The notes under the pieces are model-generated. The model was not told the DNA's origin. It searched no databases and was given only the letters and a program-made list of their open reading frames with translations. The position numbers were made by a program, and so were the translations under genes. From CAXMST01 sp963700785 (GTDB lineage Bacteria > Actinomycetota > Thermoleophilia > Solirubrobacterales > 70-9), in contig CAVOYZ010000008.1 in NCBI GenBank assembly GCA_963700785.1, positions 1-64,000 on the forward strand: a DNA stretch of 64,000 nucleotides, written 5' to 3'. Position 1 is the first letter of the stretch; each line of letters starts with the position of its first letter. Positions 33,847 to 41,919 of this stretch are shown piece by piece.

Positions 33847-35457
33847 TCAGTCGAGGAGCCGGTCGGCCCGGTTCGAGACGGTGACGTGGATCGCATTGGG
33901 CTCGACCGCGTAGTCGATCAAGCCGAGCGCCTTGAGCCGGTCGAGGGCGAACTGAAAGGCACCGGCCTGGCGGTCGCTGGCGTAGTCGCGGAGGATGTCG
34001 AACGAGTAGCCGGTCGTGTGCAGCGAGTAGGCCGGAGTCGCCTCGGGGTTGCGGCCGACGAGCGCGGCCTGGTAGGCGCGATCGCGCACCGCGCTGGTCA
34101 CGGTCAGCCGGTGCCTGCGGCCCTTCTTCCCCTGGGCCCCCGTGATCGCCTGGACCCGGCCCGACATGTAGATCAGAGCCGCCAGGGCCTCGGGTCGCAA
34201 GGCGCGGTAGAGCGAGCGATCGACCCCGAGCCGCCCAGCGAGCTCGCCGAGCTGCCGGCCGACCGCGAAGCCGTACCTGCCGCCGGCCGGGAGGCGAACC
34301 AGCTCGCCCGAATCGAGGCCGTCGGCGAGCTCGCCCGCGTCGTCGAAGGCCCTGGTCTCTCCCTCGGGGTGAAAGACCTCCTCGGCGGTGGCCTTGTTCC
34401 CGTGCAGCGCAGCCAGCCGCTGCAGCTCCTCGCGGTCCTGGCGGAAGAGGCGCATGATCTCGAGGGCCGCGAGGACCCGCCAGTAGTAGGTCGAGCTGTC
34501 GTCGCTGAGGCCCGAGAGGATCGCCCAGGCAGCCTCGTGCTGGACCGGGGATGAGTCGAAGTAGAGCTGCGCGTAGGAGAGGTCCCGAAGCTCGATCAGG
34601 TCGGGAAGCGGTAGCTCGGCCTCCTCCGGGGAGACGTAGGCCCCGACCACATCGCCGAGGTTCCCGATGCCCATGTGGTAGCTGGTGACAGCGAGGTCCT
34701 CCCGTCCGAAGCGCCGGTCGGCGATCTCCAGGTATCTGGCCATCCCGTCGAGCGCATCGGGGGGGTAGAAGCGGGCGTCGGCCCGGACCCGCTCGCGCCC
34801 CGCGGTCCGCGCATCCCGCGCGGCGGCCTTCGCGCGGGCGATCAGCCGCCGGGCCTTGCGGGCCCGCTTTCTCCCCTGCCGCTCGAGCTCGCGGGCGGCG
34901 CGCTGCCGGAGACGCTCGGCGAGAGCGCTGGATGAGAGGATCCGGTCGGTCAGCTCCTGACTGCGGGCGAGATCGATCCGCATGCCGAGCAGGTCGATGC
35001 CGGTCGAGGCAACGATCTGCGCGAGCCCGGAAGCGTTCGCCGGATCGGTGCCCCCGGCGATCACCTGCGGACGTCCGGCGCTCTCGAGCAGGACCATCGC
35101 CTCCATCAGGTCGGCGCTGACGCCGTGCTCGTCCGCCGCGCGCTCGATCGGCTTGCGGAAGCGGGCGGTGCGCCGCGCCGAGGCGAGCGCGCCGCCGGGA
35201 CTGAGCTCGTAGAGCACGTGCGAGAACCCGTTCGCAGCCGCGGCCTCGAAGTCCCGGCGCCGCTCCGCCGTCCAGGCGAACGGATCCTGAGCCGAGTCCC
35301 CGGCGACGGCGCCGGCGAAGATCTGCTCCGAAGAGCGCTCGTCTCGGTCGAGCAGCCCGGTCAGCCCGAGCACCGCGTAGGCGAGCACCGCGGCGATGCC
35401 GACCAGCAGGACGATCCCCCGAGGCCGCGCAGCGGCGTCGGCAGGGACTCGGCCCAT
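33847..35457 (-). CDS. Membrane-anchored lytic transglycosylase fused to a DUF5715/peptidase-like domain
   Basis: About 536 aa. An N-terminal membrane helix (GIVLLVGIAAVLAYAVLGLT) is followed by an SLT-type lysozyme-like domain with the catalytic glutamate in MEAMVLLESAGRPQVI, the GLAQI element and VTSYHMGIGNLGDVV. A basic linker (RKRARKARR) splits the SLT domain. The C-terminal 150 residues (IYMSGRVQAIT, TSAVRDRAYQAAL, YSLHTTGYSFDI, a final AIHVTVSN) resemble DUF5715 and the VanY/LAS peptidase fold, with H and D as candidate metal ligands. Together the domains suggest both glycan-strand and peptide cleavage. ATG 35457 chosen for the anchor. Confidence 0.75.
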   Translation of the reverse strand: MGRVPADAAARPRGIVLLVGIAAVLAYAVLGLTGLLDRDERSSEQIFAGAVAGDSAQDPFAWTAERRRDFEAAAANGFSHVLYELSPGGALASARRTARFRKPIERAADEHGVSADLMEAMVLLESAGRPQVIAGGTDPANASGLAQIVASTGIDLLGMRIDLARSQELTDRILSSSALAERLRQRAARELERQGRKRARKARRLIARAKAAARDARTAGRERVRADARFYPPDALDGMARYLEIADRRFGREDLAVTSYHMGIGNLGDVVGAYVSPEEAELPLPDLIELRDLSYAQLYFDSSPVQHEAAWAILSGLSDDSSTYYWRVLAALEIMRLFRQDREELQRLAALHGNKATAEEVFHPEGETRAFDDAGELADGLDSGELVRLPAGGRYGFAVGRQLGELAGRLGVDRSLYRALRPEALAALIYMSGRVQAITGAQGKKGRRHRLTVTSAVRDRAYQAALVGRNPEATPAYSLHTTGYSFDILRDYASDRQAGAFQFALDRLKALGLIDYAVEPNAIHVTVSNRADRLLD

Positions 35458-35538
35458 CGCTCTCGGCTCCAGCGAAACATCGCTTGAGCATGGCAAACGG
35501 CCGGATCGGGCCGGGGCGCTACCGGTAGGGTTCGGGGG

Positions 35539-36531
35539 GTGCGGACCGAGGCGCGGTTTCCGGCGGTCGATGAGGCGGCCGGCCACTACGAGAGCTTCTA
35601 CCTGAAGGCGGCTGCGCCTGAGGGCGGGCGGGCGCTCTGGATCCGGCATACGGTCCACAAGCGCCCGGGCAGCGAGCCGACCTGCTCGATCTGGTTCACC
35701 CATTTCAGCGCGACCTCGGCCGGTCCCCGAGCGACCAAGGCCAGCTTCCCGGCAGACCGCCTCGGGATCCCCGAGGGAGGCTACGTGCGCGTTGCCGACG
35801 CCGAGATCGGTCCCGGCCGGGCGAGCGGCAGGATCGAGACCGACGAGTTGAGCGCCGCCTGGGACCTGCGCTTCGACGACCGCCACGAGGCCTTCCGCCA
35901 CCTGCCCTCGGAGCGGATGTACCGAGGCTCGCTCCCCCGCACGAAGCTGCTCAGCCCGCACCCGGGCGCACTGTTTTCCGGGACGCTCGAGATCGACGAT
36001 CAGTCCGCGGTCATCGAGAGCTGGCCGGGGATGGTCGGGCACAACTGGGGCGCCGAGCACGCCGAGCGCTGGGTCTGGATTCACGGCGCGGACTTCGACG
36101 GGGGCTCACCGGGGGACTACGTCGACATCGCCGCCGGGCGGGTGAAGATCGGCCCGCTGCGGACACCCTGGGTGGCGAACGGCTCGCTGGTGATCGGCGG
36201 CGACGCCTACCGCCTCGGCGGGCTCGGCCGCGTCTACGGGACCGACATCGACGCGAAGCCGTCGAGCTGCAGCTTCGTGGTTCCCGGCAAGGGGATAACC
36301 GTTCGGGGCACGGTCACAGCGCCGCCGGAGCGCTGCGTCGGCTGGATCTACGCCGATCCCGACGGCGGCGAGCACAACACGCTGAACAGCTCGATCGCCG
36401 ACCTGGAGATGCGGGTTGAGCGACCCTCGCACAAGCACGTACACCTGCGGCTCGAGGCGGCCGCAACCTACGAGCTGGGCATGCGCGAGTCCGACCACGG
36501 TGTCGCGATGCTCGACTACCCGGACGGCTGA
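35539..36531 (+). CDS. Lipocalin-like (CrtC/AttH/tocopherol-cyclase-type) protein
   Basis: A 330-aa beta-rich protein. Two tandem lipocalin-type halves are suggested by repeating strands and by the motif WPGMVGHNWGAEHAERWVWI, close to the HNWG element of tocopherol cyclase and CrtC-like proteins. Aromatic-rich strands (SIWFTHFSATS) and a GWIYADPDGG segment occur later. Members hydrate or cyclise hydrophobic terpenoids or simply bind them. No carotenoid or quinone gene is adjacent, so the substrate is open. Start GTG 35539; 81 bases separate it from the divergent transglycosylase gene. Confidence 0.6.
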   Translation: MRTEARFPAVDEAAGHYESFYLKAAAPEGGRALWIRHTVHKRPGSEPTCSIWFTHFSATSAGPRATKASFPADRLGIPEGGYVRVADAEIGPGRASGRIETDELSAAWDLRFDDRHEAFRHLPSERMYRGSLPRTKLLSPHPGALFSGTLEIDDQSAVIESWPGMVGHNWGAEHAERWVWIHGADFDGGSPGDYVDIAAGRVKIGPLRTPWVANGSLVIGGDAYRLGGLGRVYGTDIDAKPSSCSFVVPGKGITVRGTVTAPPERCVGWIYADPDGGEHNTLNSSIADLEMRVERPSHKHVHLRLEAAATYELGMRESDHGVAMLDYPDG

Positions 36532-36562
36532 CCGACGCCGGCGCCTCGCAAGGCAGCCGCTG

Positions 36563-37705
36563 CTACTTGCGCACGCGCTTGAAGCTCGCCCAGGTCGAGC
36601 GCAGGCCGAGCCTCGCGCGGAGCTCGTCGCCGCTGACCGACGCCTTGCCGCCGCTGCCGATCACCCGCGCCCTGACGATCCGCGGCGAGGCGCCGGTCTT
36701 CAGCACCCGGATCGCCCGCAGCCTGCCCTCGACCAGGCTGCCGAGCAGGCTCTCCATCTTGGAGCGCGAGTACTTGAGCTTCCAGGAGTGGTACGGCGAC
36801 GCACCGTCGTAGGGATCCCTGACGCTCCTCAGGTAGGGCCGGGGCGAGCCGCCGGAGAAGCCGTACTCGACGTTCTCGGTGCGGCCGCCCGAGGTCGAGA
36901 AGAAGAAGGCGGGAATGATCTCGCCCCGGTAGCGGACCACCTCAGCGGCGGTCTTGGCGACGGCGCGCGAGGTCGGGCGTTGCTCGTTCGCGACCCCACC
37001 GTAGACCTGGCTGCGGGTGTCGTCGTAGAGCTGGAAGCCCTCCCCGTCGACGCCGGTCGCCAGCGCGTAGCTGCGCGCGGCGACGGCCTGCGCGCGCAAC
37101 GCATCGCCCGGCCAGGCGGCCGGCACCTCGTTCGGGACCACGCCCCGCAGGTAGCCCTCGAGCGGCACCCGGTTGATCACGTTCAGGCCTCCCGAGGCCG
37201 CGCGGGCGACGAGCTTGCCGCGATAGCTGCCCTCGCCGGCGATCTCGATCATGCCCGCCGGCTTCGCCGCCAGCTTCGTGCCGCAGTTGCTGAGCCGCTT
37301 CCCGTCGCGGCGGGAGAGGCGCACCTTGCGGCCGCCGGAGCCGAGCTCAGCCCGATAGGTCTTGCCCGGCTTGACCCTGCGCCCGCAGGCCCTGCGCGCA
37401 TTGCTGAACGCGATCGAGCCTGAGCGCACGGCGAGCAGCACGCTGACCCGGTCGGACTTCGCCCGGCCGATCTTCGTGCCCGAGTAGTAGTGGCGGAGGA
37501 TCTTCCGGTAGTCGGTCCCCTTCTTCGCGTAGCCGAACGCACCCCACTGACTCATGCCGACGCCATGCCCGTACCCCTTGCCGCGGATCTTGAACTTGAC
37601 GGCGGCCTCGCCGTCGGCGGCGGCGAGGAGCGCGAGCGCGAACAGGGCCAGCGCCACCAGCAGGGCGGTGATCAGGCGGTGGCCGGTGTGCGTGGAGGCG
37701 GTCAT
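36563..37705 (-). CDS. SpoIID/LytB-domain secreted protein
   Basis: About 380 aa. After a signal peptide (LLVALALFALALLAAADGEA) a short repeat region with GYGHGVGMSQWGAFGYAKKG marks the SpoIID/LytB family, and the core has the catalytic-site motif PNEVPAAWPGDALRAQAVAA (glutamate in EVP). SpoIID is a glycan-strand-cleaving transglycosylase acting on peptide-stripped peptidoglycan; this lineage does not form endospores, so a cell-wall remodelling role is inferred. ATG 37705 is the start that leaves the signal peptide intact; an arginine-rich upstream extension to 37828 looks like shadow. Confidence 0.85.
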   Translation of the reverse strand: MTASTHTGHRLITALLVALALFALALLAAADGEAAVKFKIRGKGYGHGVGMSQWGAFGYAKKGTDYRKILRHYYSGTKIGRAKSDRVSVLLAVRSGSIAFSNARRACGRRVKPGKTYRAELGSGGRKVRLSRRDGKRLSNCGTKLAAKPAGMIEIAGEGSYRGKLVARAASGGLNVINRVPLEGYLRGVVPNEVPAAWPGDALRAQAVAARSYALATGVDGEGFQLYDDTRSQVYGGVANEQRPTSRAVAKTAAEVVRYRGEIIPAFFFSTSGGRTENVEYGFSGGSPRPYLRSVRDPYDGASPYHSWKLKYSRSKMESLLGSLVEGRLRAIRVLKTGASPRIVRARVIGSGGKASVSGDELRARLGLRSTWASFKRVRK

Positions 37706-37869
37706 CGTCGCGGCGAGCTGCGGTCGGCGGCCGCGGTTTCTAGTTCGCCACATCCGTGAACCCGCCTCGGAGACGATCGTTGCGGCAATGGGCCTTGCAG
37801 GCGTCCGGGTATGGTCCGGTCTCCGCAAGCGCGACCCGCAAGCAGAGCACCGAGCCGGAGGTACCGAAG

Positions 37870-39336
37870 ATGAGCAGCAGCCCGAGCGAGACGTCCGTGA
37901 TCGACGCCGTGCCGAAGCAGCTGCTGATCGGCGGTGAATGGCGCGACGGCTCTGCCGGCACCACCTTCGAGGTCGAGGACCCGTCGACCGGCGATCCGCT
38001 CTGCGAGATCGCCGACGCCACCCCCGACGACGCCGCGGCCGCCCTCGACGCGGCGGTCGCTGCGCGGGGGGAGTGGGCCGCGACGCCCGCCAACGAGCGC
38101 TCCGAGATCCTCTACGAGGCCTTCCGCAGGATGGGGGAGCGGGTCGACGCGCTGGCGCTGCTGATGACGCTCGAGATGGGCAAGGCGGTCGCCGAGTCGC
38201 GGGGCGAGGTCGCCTACGCGGCCGAGTTCTTTCGCTGGAACGCCGGCGAAGCGCTGCGGATCGACGGCTACTACAAGCAGGCCGGCAACGGCGCCAGCCG
38301 GGTGCTGGTCATGCGTCAGCCGGTCGGCCCCTGCTACCTGATCACGCCGTGGAACTTCCCGGCGGCGATGGGCACCCGAAAGATCGGGCCGGCGATCGCC
38401 GCCGGCTGCACGATGGTGATCAAGCCGGCCCAGTTCACGCCGCTGTCGATGCTCGCGCTCGGGGAGATCCTCCAGGAGTGCGGCCTCCCGGCGGGGGTGC
38501 TCAACATCCTCACCACGACCGCATCGCGGGCGGTGTCGGAGCCGATCATCGGCGACCCGCGGCTGCGCAAGCTGAGCTTCACGGGCTCGACCGAGGTCGG
38601 CCAGAAGCTGATCGAGCAGGCGGGCGAGAGGGTGCTCAACGTCTCGATGGAGCTCGGCGGCAACGCCCCCTTCCTGGTCTTCGAGGACGCCGACCTCGAT
38701 GCGGCCGTCGAGGGGGCGATGGTCGCGAAGATGCGCAACGTCGGCGAGGCCTGCACGGCGGCCAACCGGTTCCACGTCCACCAGGCGGTCGCCGGAGAGT
38801 TCACCGCGAAGCTGAGCGAGCGGATGGCGGCGCTGACCGTCGGTCGCGGCAGCGAGCCGGGCACCGACGTCGGCCCGCTGATCGACGACGACAGCCGTTC
38901 GAAGGTCGCCGAACTGGTCGAGGACGCGGTCGCGAAGGGGGCGACGGTGATGTGCGGCGGGACGGCCGGCAGCGGCGCCGGTTACTTCTTCGAGCCGACC
39001 GTCCTCGGCGAGGTCAGCCCCGACGCGCGCCTGCTCAAGGAGGAGATCTTCGGGCCGGTCGCCCCGGTGACGAGCTTCTCCACCGACGAGGAGGCGATCG
39101 CCGCCGCCAACGACACCGAGTACGGGCTGGTCGCCTACATGTTCACCCGCGACATCAACAGGGCTTTGAAGGTCGCCGAGGCGCTCGAGACCGGGATGAT
39201 CGGCCTCAACCAGGGCCTGGTATCGAACGCCGGTGCGCCGTTCGGCGGCGTCAAGTCGTCCGGCATCGGTCGCGAGGGCGGCAACGAAGGGATCGAGGAG
39301 TACCTCGAGACCAAGTACATAGCCGTCAACGTCTGA
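37870..39336 (+). CDS. gabD: NAD(P)-dependent succinate-semialdehyde dehydrogenase (GabD-like)
   Basis: A 488-aa aldehyde dehydrogenase. Motifs: TPWNFPAAMGTRKIGPAIAA, FTGSTEVGQKLIEQ, the general base in MELGGNAPFLVF and the catalytic cysteine in GEACTAANRFHV; the C-terminal GGVKSSGIGREGG is typical of GabD. It oxidises succinate semialdehyde to succinate in GABA degradation. ATG 37870 is preceded by a GGAGGTACCGAAG ribosome-binding site. It is distinct from the aldehyde dehydrogenase at 20.6 kb. Confidence 0.88.
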   Translation: MSSSPSETSVIDAVPKQLLIGGEWRDGSAGTTFEVEDPSTGDPLCEIADATPDDAAAALDAAVAARGEWAATPANERSEILYEAFRRMGERVDALALLMTLEMGKAVAESRGEVAYAAEFFRWNAGEALRIDGYYKQAGNGASRVLVMRQPVGPCYLITPWNFPAAMGTRKIGPAIAAGCTMVIKPAQFTPLSMLALGEILQECGLPAGVLNILTTTASRAVSEPIIGDPRLRKLSFTGSTEVGQKLIEQAGERVLNVSMELGGNAPFLVFEDADLDAAVEGAMVAKMRNVGEACTAANRFHVHQAVAGEFTAKLSERMAALTVGRGSEPGTDVGPLIDDDSRSKVAELVEDAVAKGATVMCGGTAGSGAGYFFEPTVLGEVSPDARLLKEEIFGPVAPVTSFSTDEEAIAAANDTEYGLVAYMFTRDINRALKVAEALETGMIGLNQGLVSNAGAPFGGVKSSGIGREGGNEGIEEYLETKYIAVNV

Positions 39337-39345
39337 GCGGCGCCG

Positions 39346-39361
39346 AGCCGGAGCGCCGGCT
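39346..39361. terminator. Short hairpin between convergent genes
   Basis: Six-base stem (39346-39351 with 39356-39361) and an AGCG loop, between the gabD-like gene (+) and msrA (-). No T tract. Confidence 0.4.
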
Positions 39362-39364
39362 GGG

Positions 39365-39886
39365 CTAGCGGCCGAGCAGGCTCCCGATCAGGCCGCCGCC
39401 GCGGCGGCTCTCGAGATAGCACTGGTGATAGTCCTCGGCCATGTAGAAGCCGGTCGCCGACTCGATCGTGGTGACGATCGGCTTGCGGTGCCGCTGCTGC
39501 ACGGCCTCCTTCGAGGCCTCGGCCTCGGCCCGCTGTGCGTCGCTGTGGAAGAAGATCACCGAGCGGTACTGGGTGCCGATATCCGGACCCTGACGGTTCA
39601 TCTGGGTCGGGTCGTGGACCTTCCAGTAGATCTGCAGCAGCTCGCCGAACGAGACCCGATCAGGGTCATAGGTCACCTGGCAGACCTCGGCGTGGCCGGT
39701 GGCGCCGGTGCAGACCTGTTCATAGGTCGGGTTCGGGAGGTTGCCGCCCTCGTAGCCGACCGCGGTGTCGATGACGCCCTCGACCTCGCGGAAGGCGGCC
39801 TCGACCTGCCAGAAGCACCCGGCGCCGAAGCTGACCTTCTCGGTCGCAGTTGGCTCGATCTCGGTGCTGTGCGTGGTCTTCGTCAT
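39365..39886 (-). CDS. msrA: Peptide-methionine (S)-S-oxide reductase
   Basis: Repairs methionine sulfoxide in proteins. The catalytic cysteine is C24 in FGAGCFWQVE; the GYEGG, TGHAEVCQVTYDP and HDPTQMNRQGPDIGTQYRS motifs are complete. Length 173 aa. The C-terminal resolving cysteine region (DYHQCYLE) is also present. Thioredoxin (45.97 kb) would be its reductant. ATG at 39886. Confidence 0.95.
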   Translation of the reverse strand: MTKTTHSTEIEPTATEKVSFGAGCFWQVEAAFREVEGVIDTAVGYEGGNLPNPTYEQVCTGATGHAEVCQVTYDPDRVSFGELLQIYWKVHDPTQMNRQGPDIGTQYRSVIFFHSDAQRAEAEASKEAVQQRHRKPIVTTIESATGFYMAEDYHQCYLESRRGGGLIGSLLGR

Positions 39887-39970
39887 CTGCCCTCCAGGCT
39901 GTTGGCTGCGATCGCTTAGACGATGATCTCAGGCGATCGTTACGGGGGCCTCAACGCCCGCCGCTACGGC

Positions 39971-41293
39971 TCAGTCGTGCGGCCGCGCCATCTTCGCGTG
40001 GTCGAGGGCCTCGTCCAGCGTCGCCTCGTCGACGCCGAGCTCGCGCGCGACCTCCCGCAGCGGACGCCCCGAGTCGGCCGCCGTCTTGACGATCTCGGCC
40101 GCTCTGTCGTAGCCGATATGGGGGTTGAGGGCCGTTGCCGTCGCGAGCGTGCCCTCCGCCGCGGCCCGGTTCGCGTCCTCGTTCGCCTCGACACCCTGGA
40201 TCACCTTGCTGTCCAACAGGCGCGACGCCGAGGCCAGCAGCGTGATCGACTCGAGCAGGTTCTTGGCGATCAGCGGCACCCTGACGTTGAGCTCGAACTG
40301 ACCCTGCGAGCCCGCGGCGGCGATCGCGACGTCGTTGCCGATCACCTGATCACCGACCTGGATCACCACCTCGGGGATCACCGGGTTGACCTTCCCCGGC
40401 ATGATCGAGGAGCCCTTCTGAAGCTCCGGAAGCCGGAGCTCGGCGAGCCCGACCCGTGGTCCGGAGCCCATCAGGGCGAGGTCGTTGGCGATCTTGATCA
40501 TCGAGACCGCGACCACCTTGAGCGAGCCCGAGAGCTCGACCAGCGAGTCGCGGTTCGCCTGCGCCTCGAAGCGGTCGTGGGGAGCGAAGATCTCGAGGCC
40601 CGACTCGCCGGCGAGCTTCTCACGGGCGCGATCCGCGAACTCCCGGTGGGTGTTGAGCCCGGTGCCGGTCGCGGTGCCGCCGAGGGGAATCTGCCCGACC
40701 CGGGCGAGGGTGCCGCGGACGCGCTCGGCGCCGAGCCGGATCTGTGCCGCGTAGCCGCCGAACTCCTGCCCGAGGGTGACCGGCACGGCATCCATCAGGT
40801 GCGTACGCCCCGCCTTGACGATGTCGGCGAACCGCTCGGCCTTCTCCGCCAGCGCGACGGCGAGATCGTCGAGCGCGGGGAGCAGCTCGTTGACGGTCCG
40901 ATCGAGCGCCGCGAGGTGGACCGCCGAGGGAAAGACGTCATTCGAGGACTGGCCCATGTTGACGTGATCGTTGGGGTGAGCCTGGTCGCCGGCCAGGTTG
41001 GCGATCACCTCGTTGCAGTTCATGTTCGAGGAGGTACCGGAGCCGGTCTGAAAGACGTCGATCGGAAACTGCTCGTCGTGCTCGCCGCGGCCGATCGCGT
41101 CGCCGGCCTCGGCGATCCGCTCGGCGAGGTCCTCGTCCAGCAGGCCGAGCTCGGCGTTCGTCCGCGCGGCCGCCGCCTTGATCTTTCCGAGCCAGTGGAC
41201 GACGGGCGCGGGCACGGGCTGGCCCGACACCGGGAAGTTGTCGACCGCCTTGTCGGTCTCCCCGCCCCAAAGCTTCTCATTCGGCTCGCTCAT
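39971..41293 (-). CDS. fumC: Fumarate hydratase class II
   Basis: A 440-aa member of the fumarase/aspartase superfamily, interconverting fumarate and malate in the TCA cycle. Signature GSSIMPGKVNPVIPE with its catalytic serine loop, TGSGTSSNMNCNEVIAN, the SSNDVFPSAVHL segment and KAGRTHLMDAVPV all match. Length is a little under the 460-467 typical of FumC. ATG 41293. The C-terminal extension ending HAKMARPHD is normal. Aspartate ammonia-lyase is the main alternative, but the N-terminal KLWGGETDKAVDNFPVS favours fumarase. Confidence 0.9.
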   Translation of the reverse strand: MSEPNEKLWGGETDKAVDNFPVSGQPVPAPVVHWLGKIKAAAARTNAELGLLDEDLAERIAEAGDAIGRGEHDEQFPIDVFQTGSGTSSNMNCNEVIANLAGDQAHPNDHVNMGQSSNDVFPSAVHLAALDRTVNELLPALDDLAVALAEKAERFADIVKAGRTHLMDAVPVTLGQEFGGYAAQIRLGAERVRGTLARVGQIPLGGTATGTGLNTHREFADRAREKLAGESGLEIFAPHDRFEAQANRDSLVELSGSLKVVAVSMIKIANDLALMGSGPRVGLAELRLPELQKGSSIMPGKVNPVIPEVVIQVGDQVIGNDVAIAAAGSQGQFELNVRVPLIAKNLLESITLLASASRLLDSKVIQGVEANEDANRAAAEGTLATATALNPHIGYDRAAEIVKTAADSGRPLREVARELGVDEATLDEALDHAKMARPHD

Positions 41294-41346
41294 TCAGCTC
41301 CTCCATCTCGCGTTTCGTTTCGCCTGGAAGCTATCTGTCGCACGGT

Positions 41347-41832
41347 TCATCCGTTCTCCCGCGCAGCCACATAGGCGGCGCCGAAGGTCCGCTCGAACGC
41401 GGCCGGAAGCGGCTCCCCGCCTCGATTGAAGCGGGCGGCTGCGTTGAGCCGGCGGATCAGGTCGGTGTGGATTCCGGCGGTCTCGGCGGCACCGGCCTCC
41501 GCTGCGCCGACCAGGTAGCCAAGCTCGGCGCTGGCCCTGCCGCTCGGATTCTGCCGCGCCTCGGCGTTGAGCTGGGTCGCGACGGCGATCAGGGTCTGCC
41601 CGACCTCACCCAGATCGCCGGCCGGTTGATCCTTGGTCAGGCAATCGCTGATCGGCGTCGTCTCCGCGAGCAGGACCGCCTCGGGAGCCTGCTTCAACGC
41701 CGTCAGGAAGGCGCCGCGCCCGTCGCGACAGGCGGTCGGGGTCCGCTCCGGTTCGGAGCCGCAGGCGGCGAGGGCCGCGGCGAGGGCCGCGACCGCGGCG
41801 ATCGCGGCGAGTGATCTCAGCGCGGGCGGCAT
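41347..41832 (-). CDS. Uncharacterised lipoprotein
   Basis: About 161 aa with a signal peptide ending in the lipobox LAAC (in ALAAALAACGSEPE), so it should be anchored to the outer face of the membrane. The mature part is helical and holds two further cysteines (TACRDG, ISDCLTK) that could form a disulfide. No family recognised. Downstream of fumC on the same strand orientation but separated by the fumC promoter region; divergent from ileS, with about 87 bases between. Confidence 0.7.
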   Translation of the reverse strand: MPPALRSLAAIAAVAALAAALAACGSEPERTPTACRDGRGAFLTALKQAPEAVLLAETTPISDCLTKDQPAGDLGEVGQTLIAVATQLNAEARQNPSGRASAELGYLVGAAEAGAAETAGIHTDLIRRLNAAARFNRGGEPLPAAFERTFGAAYVAARENG

Positions 41833-41919
41833 CGAGCTGATGCTAGACAGCGACCGAGGGCGGCCCGCGCCGAGCGCCGGGCCCGCCGTTGCCCCGGCGC
41901 TCCTACAATCCGCCGGCCG

